Below, in pieces: positions 16,503 to 25,449 of a stretch of DNA of 64,000 bases. A program made the position numbers and the translations under genes. The stretch is from Paraburkholderia sp. HP33-1. GTDB lineage: Bacteria > Pseudomonadota > Gammaproteobacteria > Burkholderiales > Burkholderiaceae. The stretch is taken from assembly GCF_021390595.1 (NCBI RefSeq), contig NZ_JAJEJR010000001.1:1364001-1428000 (forward strand), given 5' to 3'. Each line of letters starts with the position of its first letter. The first letter of the stretch is position 1. The notes beneath the pieces were generated by a model that was not told where the DNA came from, searched no databases, and saw only the letters and a program-made list of their open reading frames with translations.

Positions 16503-18053
16503 GTGTCACCGCTCATGCGTCCGGACGGGATCGCCGTGCTCTTCGGGGCGGTCTGCCTGAGCGGATGCATGCGGGTCGGACCGGACTTTCAGCCGCGGCA
16601 TGAAGCGTGGAGCGAGCACTGGAGTAGCGAGTCGATCGCCCAGGTCACGCAGCAGGGCTCACAGCCTGATGTGCGTCAATGGTGGCTGATATTCGATGAC
16701 CAGAACCTCGAACGTCTGATCGCCGCAGCCGATGCGAACAACGGTGACCTGAAGATCGCCGGGCTGCGCGTGCTCGAGGCACGCGCACAGCTCGGCATTG
16801 CGCAGGCGGGACGCTATCCCCAGGTGCAACAGGCAAGCGCCGATGCACTCGCTTCGGCGCGCAAACGCTCGGATGGATTCAATCCGCGCTCGGGTGCCTA
16901 CGTGCAGTACGGCGCGGGCTTCAGCGTCGGCTGGGAGCTGGATTTCTGGGGGCGTTTCAGTCGGGCGATCGAGTCGGCCGACGCCGCGTTCTTCGCCGCG
17001 CAAGCCAATCGCGATGACGCGCTGGTTCTGTTGCACGCCCAGGTCGCTGATACGTATTTCACGCTGCGCGTTGCGCAGGCGAGGCTAGGCATCGCTCGCG
17101 AGAACGCCCAGTTGCAAAAGCGCAGCTACGACATTGCTCAAAAGCTTTTCAAGGCCGGCGAAACCGATGAACTCGACTTCCAGCAGGCGAAGACGCAGTA
17201 CCTGGGGACACTGAGCAGCATCCCCGAACTCGAAAGCCAGATCGTGCTTGCGCGTCACGCGCTGTCGGTGCTGATCGGGCGGCCGCCGGGTCCGTTGCCG
17301 GAGATCGAGGTACAGGCCGGCAAGGAGGGCGTGGTGCCGCTCGTGGATCGCGCCGTGCTGCAGGACGTGCCGGCCGATCTCCTGTTGCGGCGCCCGGATG
17401 TTCGCTCTGCCGAGTATCAGATGGCTGCGCAGTCGGCCCTCATCGGCGTGGCAAAAGCGGATCTGTACCCGTCCGTATCGTTGCTCGGCTCGCTCGCGTG
17501 GACCGCCAGTTCGCTCACGGGCGCACCGAGCACGCTGATTTTCGCCGCGGGCCCGAGCGTGACGTGGAACGTGTTCGATTACGGCAGGATCACGAACAAC
17601 GTGCGCGTCCAGGACGCACGGCTGCAGGAGTTGACGGTCGCTTATCAGAACACGGTGCGCGAGGCGGCGCGCGAGGCCGATGATGCCGCCACGGCACTGA
17701 TCGCCGCATTGCAGCGCGACACCATTCTGAATGACGCGCAAGGCGCGGCGCGGCGCTCGCTCACGCTCGCCAATACGGTCTACCGCGAAGGCTATTCGGA
17801 CTTCCAGCGGGTACTCGATGCGCAGCGTGCGCTGTTCGCGCAGCAGGACGCGTACGTGGTCAATCGCAGCAACGCCGTCGGCAGTGTGATCGCGCTTTAC
17901 AAGGCGCTAGGAGGAGGCTGGGAGACGGAACAGCCGCTCGTCGACGCGGCGACGAGCGCGCAGATGCGGCAACGCACCGACTGGGGCGACCTGCTGAACG
18001 ACACGTCGCCGTCTTCCGCCACGCCGGGTCAAGCCGAAGGGGCGCCACGATGA
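16503..18053 (+). CDS. Outer-membrane efflux lipoprotein, NodT/OprM family
   Basis: A 516-residue outer-membrane channel of tripartite efflux pumps. It begins with a lipoprotein signal ending in CLSGC followed by MRVGPDFQ, as in OprM-type proteins. Two TolC-repeat halves follow, with the typical VPADLLLRRPDVRSAEYQ and SYDIAQKLFKAGETDELDFQQAK. The start is the GTG at 16503, 17 bp after the preceding stop; an ATG four codons in is an alternative. Its stop overlaps the HlyD gene by 4 bp (ATGA), so the pair is translationally coupled. Confidence 0.93.
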   Translation: MSPLMRPDGIAVLFGAVCLSGCMRVGPDFQPRHEAWSEHWSSESIAQVTQQGSQPDVRQWWLIFDDQNLERLIAAADANNGDLKIAGLRVLEARAQLGIAQAGRYPQVQQASADALASARKRSDGFNPRSGAYVQYGAGFSVGWELDFWGRFSRAIESADAAFFAAQANRDDALVLLHAQVADTYFTLRVAQARLGIARENAQLQKRSYDIAQKLFKAGETDELDFQQAKTQYLGTLSSIPELESQIVLARHALSVLIGRPPGPLPEIEVQAGKEGVVPLVDRAVLQDVPADLLLRRPDVRSAEYQMAAQSALIGVAKADLYPSVSLLGSLAWTASSLTGAPSTLIFAAGPSVTWNVFDYGRITNNVRVQDARLQELTVAYQNTVREAAREADDAATALIAALQRDTILNDAQGAARRSLTLANTVYREGYSDFQRVLDAQRALFAQQDAYVVNRSNAVGSVIALYKALGGGWETEQPLVDAATSAQMRQRTDWGDLLNDTSPSSATPGQAEGAPR

Positions 18054-19177
18054 GCGATACCTCAGAATCTCAGCCGGCGACCTCGCCGAAGTCGTCGACG
18101 CCAGCTGCCGACCCTTCGGCGAGAGCGGTCAAATGGGTTGTCGGTCTGATCGTGCTGAGTTTGATCTGGTATCTGCTCGCTGACCGTTTCACGCCGTATA
18201 CGCATCAGGCGCGAATCCAGGCCTACGTCGTACCCGTTGCCGCCGAGGTGTCGGGACGCGTGACCCGGGTGTTCGTCCATAACAACCAGGATGTCGACGC
18301 GGGCGACGTGCTGTTCGAAGTCGATAGCGAGCCCTACCGCATTGCCGCTGACCGGGCGCGTGCCGATCTCCAGACCACGCGTCGTCAGGTCGGTGCCAGC
18401 ACGGCCGGTATCGACTCGGCGCTTGCCGGGTTGCGGGCCGCCATCGCGAACGAGGTCAAGGCACGGCAGGACAGCGAGCGACTCGAGCGGCTCTATCGCG
18501 AAGACGAGGGCACCGTCTCGCTGCGACGCCTCGAGATCGCGCGGGCAACGCACGAACAGGCCCAGAGCCAGGTTGACGGCGCGCGTGCCGAAGTCGAACG
18601 CGCCCGGGAGCAGCAGGGCGGAAACGAGGCCGAGAATGCGCAGTTGCGCAGCGCCGCGGGCGCGCTGGAAAAGGCCGAACTCGATCTCGCCAATGCACGG
18701 ATCAGAGCCCGCTCGAGTGGCGTCGTGACCGATCTGCGCACGGAAGTCGGGCAGTACGCGGCGGCGGGCAGCCCGGTCATGACGTTGATCGCGATCCGCG
18801 ATGTGTGGATCAGCGCCGATATGACCGAGAACAATCTGGGCCATCTCAAACCCGGCACTCGTGTCGTGATCGGGTTGGATGGGTTGCCGGGCGAAGTGTT
18901 CGACGGGCGGGTTCGCAGTATCGGCTACGGCGTGAGCGTGGGCCAGAGCACACCGGCCGGCAGTTTGCCCACCGTGCAGAATAGCCGCGACTGGCTGCGT
19001 CCCGCGCAACGTTTCCCGGTGATCGTCGAATTCGACGAGAGCGAGCGCGCGCGTCTGCGCGATCTGCGTGTGGGAGGGCAGGCCGAAGTGATGGCATTTC
19101 CGACTGAGGGTAATCCGCTCAATCCGCTCGGACACGTGTTCATCCGGCTGATGAGCTGGCTTTCCTACGTCTACTGA
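18050..19177 (+). CDS. HlyD/EmrA-type periplasmic adaptor (membrane fusion protein)
   Basis: A 375-residue adaptor with one N-terminal transmembrane helix (VKWVVGLIVLSLIWYLLADRF). A lipoyl half-motif VPVAAEVSGRVTRVFVHNNQ is followed by a long Ala/Glu/Arg-rich coiled-coil hairpin (residues ~95-215), then the second lipoyl half (ARIRARSSGVVTDL) and a beta-barrel. It bridges the inner-membrane DUF2955 protein and the NodT channel. It overlaps the latter by 4 bp and ends 7 bp before the former, so the three genes form one efflux unit. Confidence 0.93.
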   Translation: MSDTSESQPATSPKSSTPAADPSARAVKWVVGLIVLSLIWYLLADRFTPYTHQARIQAYVVPVAAEVSGRVTRVFVHNNQDVDAGDVLFEVDSEPYRIAADRARADLQTTRRQVGASTAGIDSALAGLRAAIANEVKARQDSERLERLYREDEGTVSLRRLEIARATHEQAQSQVDGARAEVERAREQQGGNEAENAQLRSAAGALEKAELDLANARIRARSSGVVTDLRTEVGQYAAAGSPVMTLIAIRDVWISADMTENNLGHLKPGTRVVIGLDGLPGEVFDGRVRSIGYGVSVGQSTPAGSLPTVQNSRDWLRPAQRFPVIVEFDESERARLRDLRVGGQAEVMAFPTEGNPLNPLGHVFIRLMSWLSYVY

Positions 19178-19184
19178 GAGCCCT

Positions 19185-20198
19185 ATGCAGCCCGTGACCC
19201 AGCGCCTCGGTTATCGTGCGATACGCGTTGCCACGGGAACGGCGCTGGCTCTCGTCGTCAGCTTTGGGCTCGATTTCCCGATCCCCGTCGTCGCGCCGGT
19301 ATTTGCGGTTTTTCTGCTGGCCACGCAGAGCCGTCCGCTGTCGTTGAAGGCCGGGCTGATTCTTTCGCTGGTGGTGGCGTCGACCACCGGCAGCGGCCTG
19401 CTGCTCGTTCCATTGCTTCGTCATTACGCGTTGGCCGGCGTGATGCTGATCGGCCTCATGCTGTTCTTCGCGTTTCGTTATGGGCTGCGCGGCGGTAACA
19501 ATCTCGTCGCGACGTTTCTGGTCGCCGGATTGACCATGATTTCCGCCGCGGGCACGGCCGACTTCGAGCTGGCCTTGACGGTCGTCGGCGCGCTGGCGAA
19601 GGGACTTCTGCTGGCCGTGCTGGCGTCGACCCTGGCTCACACGCTGTTTCCCGAACGCGCGGGCGCGCGCGAGCAGCCCGTCAAGGGCGCCATGGCGGAC
19701 GACGAGGCCGCCTATATCGCGCTGCGTGCCGCGCTCGTCGTCATGCCGGCCTATCTGCTCGCGATGACCGATCCGGCGAACTACATGCCGATCATCATGA
19801 AGTCCGTCAGTCTCGGCAGACAAACCTGCACGACCTCGGCCCGCAGCGCCGCACGCGACCTGATCGGCTCGACGCTGCTCGGCGGCCTGCTCGCCATCGC
19901 GTTCTGGTTCGCGCTCAGGCTCTTCGTGCATCTCTGGATGTTCTTTCTGTGGATGCTGCTGTTCGGCCTGTTCGTGGGACGCAAGCTCTACGGCCTTCAC
20001 GCGACGCGTTGTTCGCCGGGCTTCTGGCTCAACAGCCTCGTGACGATGATCATTCTGCTGGGGCAGTCGGTGCAGGACAGCGTCGCGGGCAAGGACGTCT
20101 ACACCGCGTTTGCGGTGCGAATGGGGCTGTTTCTGGCTGTCACGGTCTACGCGTGTTTGATGCTTCTGTTTTTCGAGCAGCGCCGCCGTGTGGAATGA
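19185..20198 (+). CDS. DUF2955 / FUSC-like inner-membrane efflux protein
   Basis: A 337-residue membrane protein in two halves of about 4-5 hydrophobic segments each, separated by a polar loop near residue 160 (FPERAGAREQPVKG). The first half begins RIATGTALALVVSFGLDFPIP-like, typical of the FUSC/AaeB and DUF2955 groups. With the adjacent HlyD and NodT genes it resembles the AaeA-AaeB or Fus-type pumps that export aromatic acids or fusaric acid. The substrate here is not readable. Confidence 0.85.
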   Translation: MQPVTQRLGYRAIRVATGTALALVVSFGLDFPIPVVAPVFAVFLLATQSRPLSLKAGLILSLVVASTTGSGLLLVPLLRHYALAGVMLIGLMLFFAFRYGLRGGNNLVATFLVAGLTMISAAGTADFELALTVVGALAKGLLLAVLASTLAHTLFPERAGAREQPVKGAMADDEAAYIALRAALVVMPAYLLAMTDPANYMPIIMKSVSLGRQTCTTSARSAARDLIGSTLLGGLLAIAFWFALRLFVHLWMFFLWMLLFGLFVGRKLYGLHATRCSPGFWLNSLVTMIILLGQSVQDSVAGKDVYTAFAVRMGLFLAVTVYACLMLLFFEQRRRVE

Positions 20199-20274
20199 GG
20201 CGATGCGGCATGCAGCATCCGGGCCCTGACTGATGGCCGCAACGCCGATCCGGTGATCGCAAGAGGAGCGCGCA

Positions 20275-20655
20275 ATGGGAAATGCGAGAGACGATGATGC
20301 TGGCCGTCTTCGGGCCAGCGAGATCCTCAAGGAAATGGCGAGGACGCTCTGGCATCTGAGAGCGATCCTGCTGGGCCTGCTTGTGCTGTTCGTCTTGCTG
20401 ACGCTCGGCATGTACTACTGGGGCGCGCCTGTCGAGACAGCGAACCGGACACCCTCGTCGATGGATGAAACCGTGTACTTCTGCGCGATCACGGCGCTGA
20501 CGATCGGGTACGGCGATGTCGTGCCGACTTCGACATTCGGCCGGATCGACGCCGTATGCCTTGGGCTGATCGGACTGGTGTTCACGGGGTTGTTCGTGGC
20601 TGCGGCAGTGCGAGGTGTGCAGGAGGCTGCGCGTCGGACGGAGGCGGGTGGTTAG
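20275..20655 (+). CDS. Two-TM potassium-channel domain protein
   Basis: A 126-residue protein with two hydrophobic helices (LRAILLGLLVLFVLLTLGMYY and a C-terminal one) flanking a pore loop with the canonical K+ selectivity filter TIGYGD. No voltage sensor and no cytosolic RCK domain are present, so it is a minimal KcsA-like subunit. It may assemble with or complement the RCK-bearing protein encoded 159 bp downstream. Confidence 0.88.
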   Translation: MGNARDDDAGRLRASEILKEMARTLWHLRAILLGLLVLFVLLTLGMYYWGAPVETANRTPSSMDETVYFCAITALTIGYGDVVPTSTFGRIDAVCLGLIGLVFTGLFVAAAVRGVQEAARRTEAGG

Positions 20656-20814
20656 CCTTGGCTGCGATCTGCTTGCGATCCGTTCGTGCCCGCATGTTCA
20701 GGCGCCGGGCCGTCGGGACTCTTGAGTATTGACTGCGGGCGCGAAAAGGGGGAGCGTGTCGGTCTGGGCTTGGGTTCGCTGTTGTCTCGATCAGACCAAT
20801 TATCCGAGGTAACC

Positions 20815-21615
20815 ATGTGGATCTTCCGTGTGGATGAGCCTCGTCTCGGGGCCGTCCGGATTCGCGAATGGCGCCGCCGCGCGCGCCACACGATCGGCCT
20901 TCTCGTCCTGCTGCTGGGCAGCGCCGTCACGGGGCTGGTCATCCTCGATCAGTCCAATACCTCGTTCTCCGACAAAATGCTTGCAGCCCTGTGGAATGGG
21001 CTCAACCTCGTCACGACACTCGGCGCCTTCAGCGAGTTCAATCAGCCTCAAAAGGTCTTCATGCTGCTGGCCATGATCGCGACGCTGGTGATCGGCGGAT
21101 TCGCGGTTTCGAGGCTCACGGGCATGCTATCCAGCGACGATGTGATGGCTTATGGGGAGAACAGGCTCATGGAACCCAAGCTCGATCAACTTGCCAATCA
21201 TGTCGTGGTGGTGGGATTCCATGCGCTCGGTGAACTGGTCGCTGAGCGTCTGCACGACGCGGGACAGACTGTGCTCGTCCTCGTGGGCGATCAGGTTCAG
21301 GCCCACCGGGCGGCCGATCGCGGCCACCTGGTCGTGCTCGGTTCGCCGGGCGACTTCGACGACGTGCTCGAGCTTGCGCGGCTGGAGAAGGCCAAAGCGC
21401 TGGTCGTGACGACCCCCGACAGCAATAACAATCTGGCGGTCACGTTGATGGCGCATGCGCTGAATGCATCGCTCCCGATTGCGGTGCCCGGCGAAAACCC
21501 CTTAAGAAAGATGCTGTTCGAGAGCGCGGGGGCATCCAACGTGGTGATCGCAGACGAGATCATTGCGAACGCGCTCGTCGGCAAGCTCACAACCCGAGTG
21601 GAGGTAGACAGATGA
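20815..21615 (+). CDS. Channel-like protein with TrkA-N (RCK) domain and non-canonical filter
   Basis: A 266-residue protein. The start at 20815 follows GAGGT; an upstream in-frame start would add a non-conserved stretch. Two helices (residues ~28-48 and ~80-100) flank a pore-loop-like segment GLNLVTTLGAF in place of the usual TVGYG. The soluble part opens with the nucleotide-binding motif NHVVVVGFHALGELVAERL, followed by VTTPDSNNNLAVTLMA, as in RCK/TrkA-N domains that sense NAD(H) or ligands. It overlaps the SulP gene by 4 bp (ATGA). Ion selectivity is uncertain because of the altered filter. Confidence 0.82.
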   Translation: MWIFRVDEPRLGAVRIREWRRRARHTIGLLVLLLGSAVTGLVILDQSNTSFSDKMLAALWNGLNLVTTLGAFSEFNQPQKVFMLLAMIATLVIGGFAVSRLTGMLSSDDVMAYGENRLMEPKLDQLANHVVVVGFHALGELVAERLHDAGQTVLVLVGDQVQAHRAADRGHLVVLGSPGDFDDVLELARLEKAKALVVTTPDSNNNLAVTLMAHALNASLPIAVPGENPLRKMLFESAGASNVVIADEIIANALVGKLTTRVEVDR

Positions 21616-23351
21616 AACCAGCGGCTTCCACGCCGTCTCATCAGCATCGCATGCCCTTGCTGCAAGGGCTTTTGCCCTTCAATTCCGCTCAACTGCCGCA
21701 CGACATCATCGCCGGGCTCACGCTGGCGGCACTCGGCATTCCCGAGGTGATGGGATACACGAAGATATCCGGCACGCCCACCGTCACGGGTCTTTATACG
21801 ATCGTGTTGCCGCTGGTGGCGTTTGCGATTCTGGGTGCCTCGCGTCAACTGGTGGTCGCGGCGGACTCGGCGACAGCCGCCATCCTCGCCGGTACGCTGA
21901 CGACCGTGGTCGCATTGGGCAGCAAGGAATACGTCGCCCTTACGAGCACGGTGGCCCTGACGGTCGCCGTGATGCTGGTGATTGCGCGTATCTTTCGGCT
22001 CGGTTTTCTGGCCGACTTTCTTTCCCGCAGCGCACTGATCGGCTTCCTGACAGGGGTGGGCGTGCAGGTCGCGGCGGGTGAACTCGCCGGCTTGATCGGG
22101 CTCGCGAAGCAGGGGCACGGCCCCCTCATGCAACTGGTGAGCGTGGTTCAACGGGTCGGCGAGGCGAACTATGCGACCACGCTTCTGTCGCTGGCCGTGC
22201 TCGTCGTGATCATCGGGTGCAAGCGCCTCACGCCGCGCGCACCGGGTGCGCTGATCGCCGTCATCGGCTCCATCGTGGCCAGCGGAGTATTCAATTTCGC
22301 CGGACGTGGCATCGCGGTAACGGGTGAAGTGCCCGGCGGACTTCCGTCGCTGTTCGTGCCGCCGCTGCATGCGAACGAGATCAACCAGGTGCTGGCGACG
22401 GCGGCCTCGTGCTTCATCGTCATCATCGCGCAGAGCGCGGCGACGGCGCGAGCCTACGCCAACCGCTACAACGAGAAGGGCGACGACAATGCCGACATCA
22501 TCGGACTCGCGGCGGCGAATGCGGCGGCCGCGTTGACGGGTACCTTCGTCGTGAACGGCAGTCCGACCAAGACCGAGATCGTCGATGATGCGGGAGGCCG
22601 TACCCAGTTCGCCCATCTGACCACGGCCGTGATCGTGGTGCTGGTGCTGCTATTTCTCACGAGGCCGCTCAGCCTGATGCCCGCCGCCGTGCTCTCGGCC
22701 ATCGTCTTCATGATCGGCGTGAAGCTGATCGACGTGAAGGGGATGGTCGAACTCTATCGCATGCAGAAGGACGAATTCGTCGTTGCGTTGCTCGCGGCCG
22801 GTGTCGTCGTGTTCGTCGATGTGATGCACGGTATTCTCGCTGCCGTCGTGCTGTCGCTGATCGCGCATGCGCGGCATAGCTACCGCCTGCGCACCCGCGT
22901 GTTGGCGCGTAGCCCCGCTGGCCATCTGATCCCGCATCACGTCGAGCCGAATCTGCTTGCGGCGCCCGGCATCGTCGTCTACCGGTTCGAGGCGGATCTG
23001 TTCTATGCGAACACGGGGCGCTTCACGGCGGAAGTGCTGAAACTGGCCAACGAGGCAAGCGTTCCGTTGCGCTGGATCGTGATCGACGCAACCGAGATCA
23101 GCAATATCGACTACACGGCGGGCAAAACCTTGCTGCAGTTGGGTGTGGAGCTTGATCAGCGCGGCCTCGGTATCGCCGTGGTCGCGCTACCGGAGGGCGT
23201 GCGGCACGAACTCGACCGGTATGGGGCACTGCGCGTGAATAACGCGCATCGCGAGATCTTTGCCACAGTCGAAGCGGCGATCGAGGCGCTACGCAACCTC
23301 TCGCCACCCGCGTCCGCGCCTGCACCTGCGCCGGACCCCAAATCGAAATGA
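21612..23351 (+). CDS. SulP-family anion transporter with STAS domain
   Basis: A 579-residue SLC26/SulP protein. The signature DIIAGLTLAALGIPEVMGYTKI lies in the first transmembrane region, followed by about 10-12 membrane segments. A cytosolic STAS domain occupies residues ~430-560 (IVVYRFEADLFYANTGRF, WIVIDATEISNIDYTAGKTL). SulP proteins carry sulfate, bicarbonate, dicarboxylates or other anions; the sequence alone does not tell which. It is translationally coupled to the channel gene before it. Confidence 0.92.
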   Translation: MKPAASTPSHQHRMPLLQGLLPFNSAQLPHDIIAGLTLAALGIPEVMGYTKISGTPTVTGLYTIVLPLVAFAILGASRQLVVAADSATAAILAGTLTTVVALGSKEYVALTSTVALTVAVMLVIARIFRLGFLADFLSRSALIGFLTGVGVQVAAGELAGLIGLAKQGHGPLMQLVSVVQRVGEANYATTLLSLAVLVVIIGCKRLTPRAPGALIAVIGSIVASGVFNFAGRGIAVTGEVPGGLPSLFVPPLHANEINQVLATAASCFIVIIAQSAATARAYANRYNEKGDDNADIIGLAAANAAAALTGTFVVNGSPTKTEIVDDAGGRTQFAHLTTAVIVVLVLLFLTRPLSLMPAAVLSAIVFMIGVKLIDVKGMVELYRMQKDEFVVALLAAGVVVFVDVMHGILAAVVLSLIAHARHSYRLRTRVLARSPAGHLIPHHVEPNLLAAPGIVVYRFEADLFYANTGRFTAEVLKLANEASVPLRWIVIDATEISNIDYTAGKTLLQLGVELDQRGLGIAVVALPEGVRHELDRYGALRVNNAHREIFATVEAAIEALRNLSPPASAPAPAPDPKSK

Positions 23352-23406
23352 GGCAAAGCGAAGCGATGCAAGGCGGTCCGAGCTTGAATCGATAAAGGAG
23401 TGACGG

Positions 23407-24861
23407 ATGTCTGATTCCACTGCTGCAAAGCCCGCCCAACCCGCCACGGATCACGCCGCTTCCGGGACACTGGCGGCACCAGAAGATCCGTCCACACTGT
23501 TTGCGGGGCGTGGCTCGTTGGCCGCGCGCGTCGAGCAGGGCAAGGCGGCGCGCAAAAAGGCGCCGCGCGCGGATCTGGCGGTCTGCAAGATCGGGGATCG
23601 CGATCCCATCGAGCTGCTCGACGCGTCCAACGTGGGCCGGGTGGAGGAGCTGATCCCCATCCGTTACGGGCGGATGGTTGCGAGTCCGTTCGCGTTCTAT
23701 CGGGGTGCCGCGCCGCTGATGGCACATGATCTCTCGAAACTGCCGCATTCCGACGTGACCGTGCAACTGGGCGGCGACGCGCATCTGGCCAATTTCGGAC
23801 TGTTCGCGAGTCCTGAGCGGCGCATTCTTTTTGGACCGAACGACTTCGACGAAACACTGCCGGGCCCGTTTGACTGGGATGTGCGCAGGCTCGCTGCATC
23901 GTTCGTGATTGCCGCGCGCGAACGCGGCTTTGCGCTGCGTGACCAGCGGGCCGTAGTGCGCCGGCTCTGCGAGACGTTTCGTCAACGGATCGCCGACTTC
24001 AGCGGCATGGATACGCTCGACGTCTGGTACTGCCAGTTCAAGGCGGCGAGCATGCTGGCGATCGCCGATTCGATAGAGGAAAGAAGGAAAGAACTGGCTG
24101 TCATCGAAAAAGCAAGGCAGCAGTCGTCGCGCTCCGTGATGACTCACGCGACCGAGCTTGTCAACGGCAAGCTGCGCATCAAGGACGCACCGCCGCTCGT
24201 GTACCACATCCCGCTGGAGAGCCACCACGACAGTAAGCAATACGATGCGATGGTTCGGCGCTTCTTCGCCGACTACCGGTTGACGCTGCCCGACGACAGG
24301 CGCGCCCTGTTCGATCGCTATGAACTGGTGGATGTCGCCATTCGCGTGGTCGGCATCGGGTCGGTGGGAACCCGTTGCTACGAGGCGCTCTTCATGGCCG
24401 ACGGAGAGTGCCCGCTGTTCCTTCAACTGAAGGAGGCGCGGGCTTCGGTGCTGGAGGGGTACCTGCCGCCGAGCCGCTATCCGAATCACGGCCAGCGGGT
24501 GGTGAACGGGCAGCGTCTGCTGCAGTCGGCCAGCGATATTTTCCTCGGCTGGTCGAAGATGCGTCACACGGGCAATGACTTCTATGTGCGGCAATTGCGC
24601 GACATGAAGGGCGCGTTCGACTTCACCACGTTCGACGTCGAAGATCTCGGCGAATACGCGGTGTCCTGCGCGCACGCGCTGGCTCATTCGATGGCGAAAG
24701 CAAGCGATCCCGCGTTGCTCAGTGGATATCTCGGCAAGTCGGATGCATTCGACGAAGCCATCGTGCAATTCGCGCTCGCTTACGCGGAACAGAATGAGGC
24801 GGATTGGACGGTTTTGAAAGCGGCAGTCAAGGCGGGACGGATTCAGGTCATTCGTGACTGA
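23407..24861 (+). CDS. DUF2252 family protein
   Basis: A 484-residue protein of the DUF2252 family, recognised by RYGRMVASPFAFYRGAAPLMA, LGGDAHLANFGLF, NDFDETLPGPFDWDVRRLAAS and LGWSKMRHTGNDFYVRQLRD. The HxxNFG and DFDE motifs resemble the catalytic and metal-binding loops of aminoglycoside-phosphotransferase-like kinases, so a small-molecule kinase fold is plausible; no function is established. The start follows AAAGGAG. It is last in the membrane/stress run and ends 3 bp from a convergent gene. Confidence 0.88.
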   Translation: MSDSTAAKPAQPATDHAASGTLAAPEDPSTLFAGRGSLAARVEQGKAARKKAPRADLAVCKIGDRDPIELLDASNVGRVEELIPIRYGRMVASPFAFYRGAAPLMAHDLSKLPHSDVTVQLGGDAHLANFGLFASPERRILFGPNDFDETLPGPFDWDVRRLAASFVIAARERGFALRDQRAVVRRLCETFRQRIADFSGMDTLDVWYCQFKAASMLAIADSIEERRKELAVIEKARQQSSRSVMTHATELVNGKLRIKDAPPLVYHIPLESHHDSKQYDAMVRRFFADYRLTLPDDRRALFDRYELVDVAIRVVGIGSVGTRCYEALFMADGECPLFLQLKEARASVLEGYLPPSRYPNHGQRVVNGQRLLQSASDIFLGWSKMRHTGNDFYVRQLRDMKGAFDFTTFDVEDLGEYAVSCAHALAHSMAKASDPALLSGYLGKSDAFDEAIVQFALAYAEQNEADWTVLKAAVKAGRIQVIRD

Positions 24862-24864
24862 GGG

Positions 24865-25332
24865 CTAATTGCCTTCCGGCATTTTCGACGAATGATGGCT
24901 GGTAATGAGCCACTTGTGTCCATTCCACGCGTAGGTGAACGTATAGCGCGCCTTGACGACCGAGCCGTCCGCGAGCCTGAAGCTATAGAGACCGGCGTCG
25001 ATCGCCGTGTTGCATTCGATCATGATGACGCGGAAGTCGATCGTGCCGACGGGTTTGCTTTCGAGGAAGTGTTTGAAATAGTCGATCTTTTCGTCAGCGG
25101 TCAAACGCGGCTTGTTCGAGACGGTGGGCAGCAGGATCGAGTGCGGCGCATAGTTCGCCACGACCTTCTGCGGGTCGCCGGTTTTCAGCGAGTCGTTCCA
25201 GCGATCGAACAGCGCGGAAATCTGTTTCTGCGAGGTGGGATGGCAGGCTTCGGACCTGGCGAATGCGCCGCCATGGATCACGGCCGCAACCATCGCGACA
25301 ACAACGGACGACCTCGATACGCTGATTCTCAT
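24865..25332 (-). CDS. Exported NTF2-like protein (SgcJ/EcaC type)
   Basis: A 155-residue protein. The ATG at 25332 gives a short signal peptide (VVVAMVAAVIHGGAFA) and is preferred to an upstream ATG. The mature domain is NTF2-like: QISALFDRWNDSLKTGDPQKVVANYAPHSILLPT and the closing strand WNGHKWLITSHHSSKMP, the pattern of SgcJ/EcaC and calcium/calmodulin-kinase association-type domains. It probably binds a small ligand in the periplasm. It lies after GlgX on the same strand with a 117-bp gap. Confidence 0.83.
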   Translation of the reverse strand: MRISVSRSSVVVAMVAAVIHGGAFARSEACHPTSQKQISALFDRWNDSLKTGDPQKVVANYAPHSILLPTVSNKPRLTADEKIDYFKHFLESKPVGTIDFRVIMIECNTAIDAGLYSFRLADGSVVKARYTFTYAWNGHKWLITSHHSSKMPEGN

Positions 25333-25449
25333 GATGCCCTTCGCGATTCGTTGCAGGTGGATTCTTCCGCCAGTAAATCGAATCTGCGTGCGGCCTATCC
25401 GCCACAGCATCGGCATTACAGGACAAGGGCCCGTTTTATTTGTGCCGGT

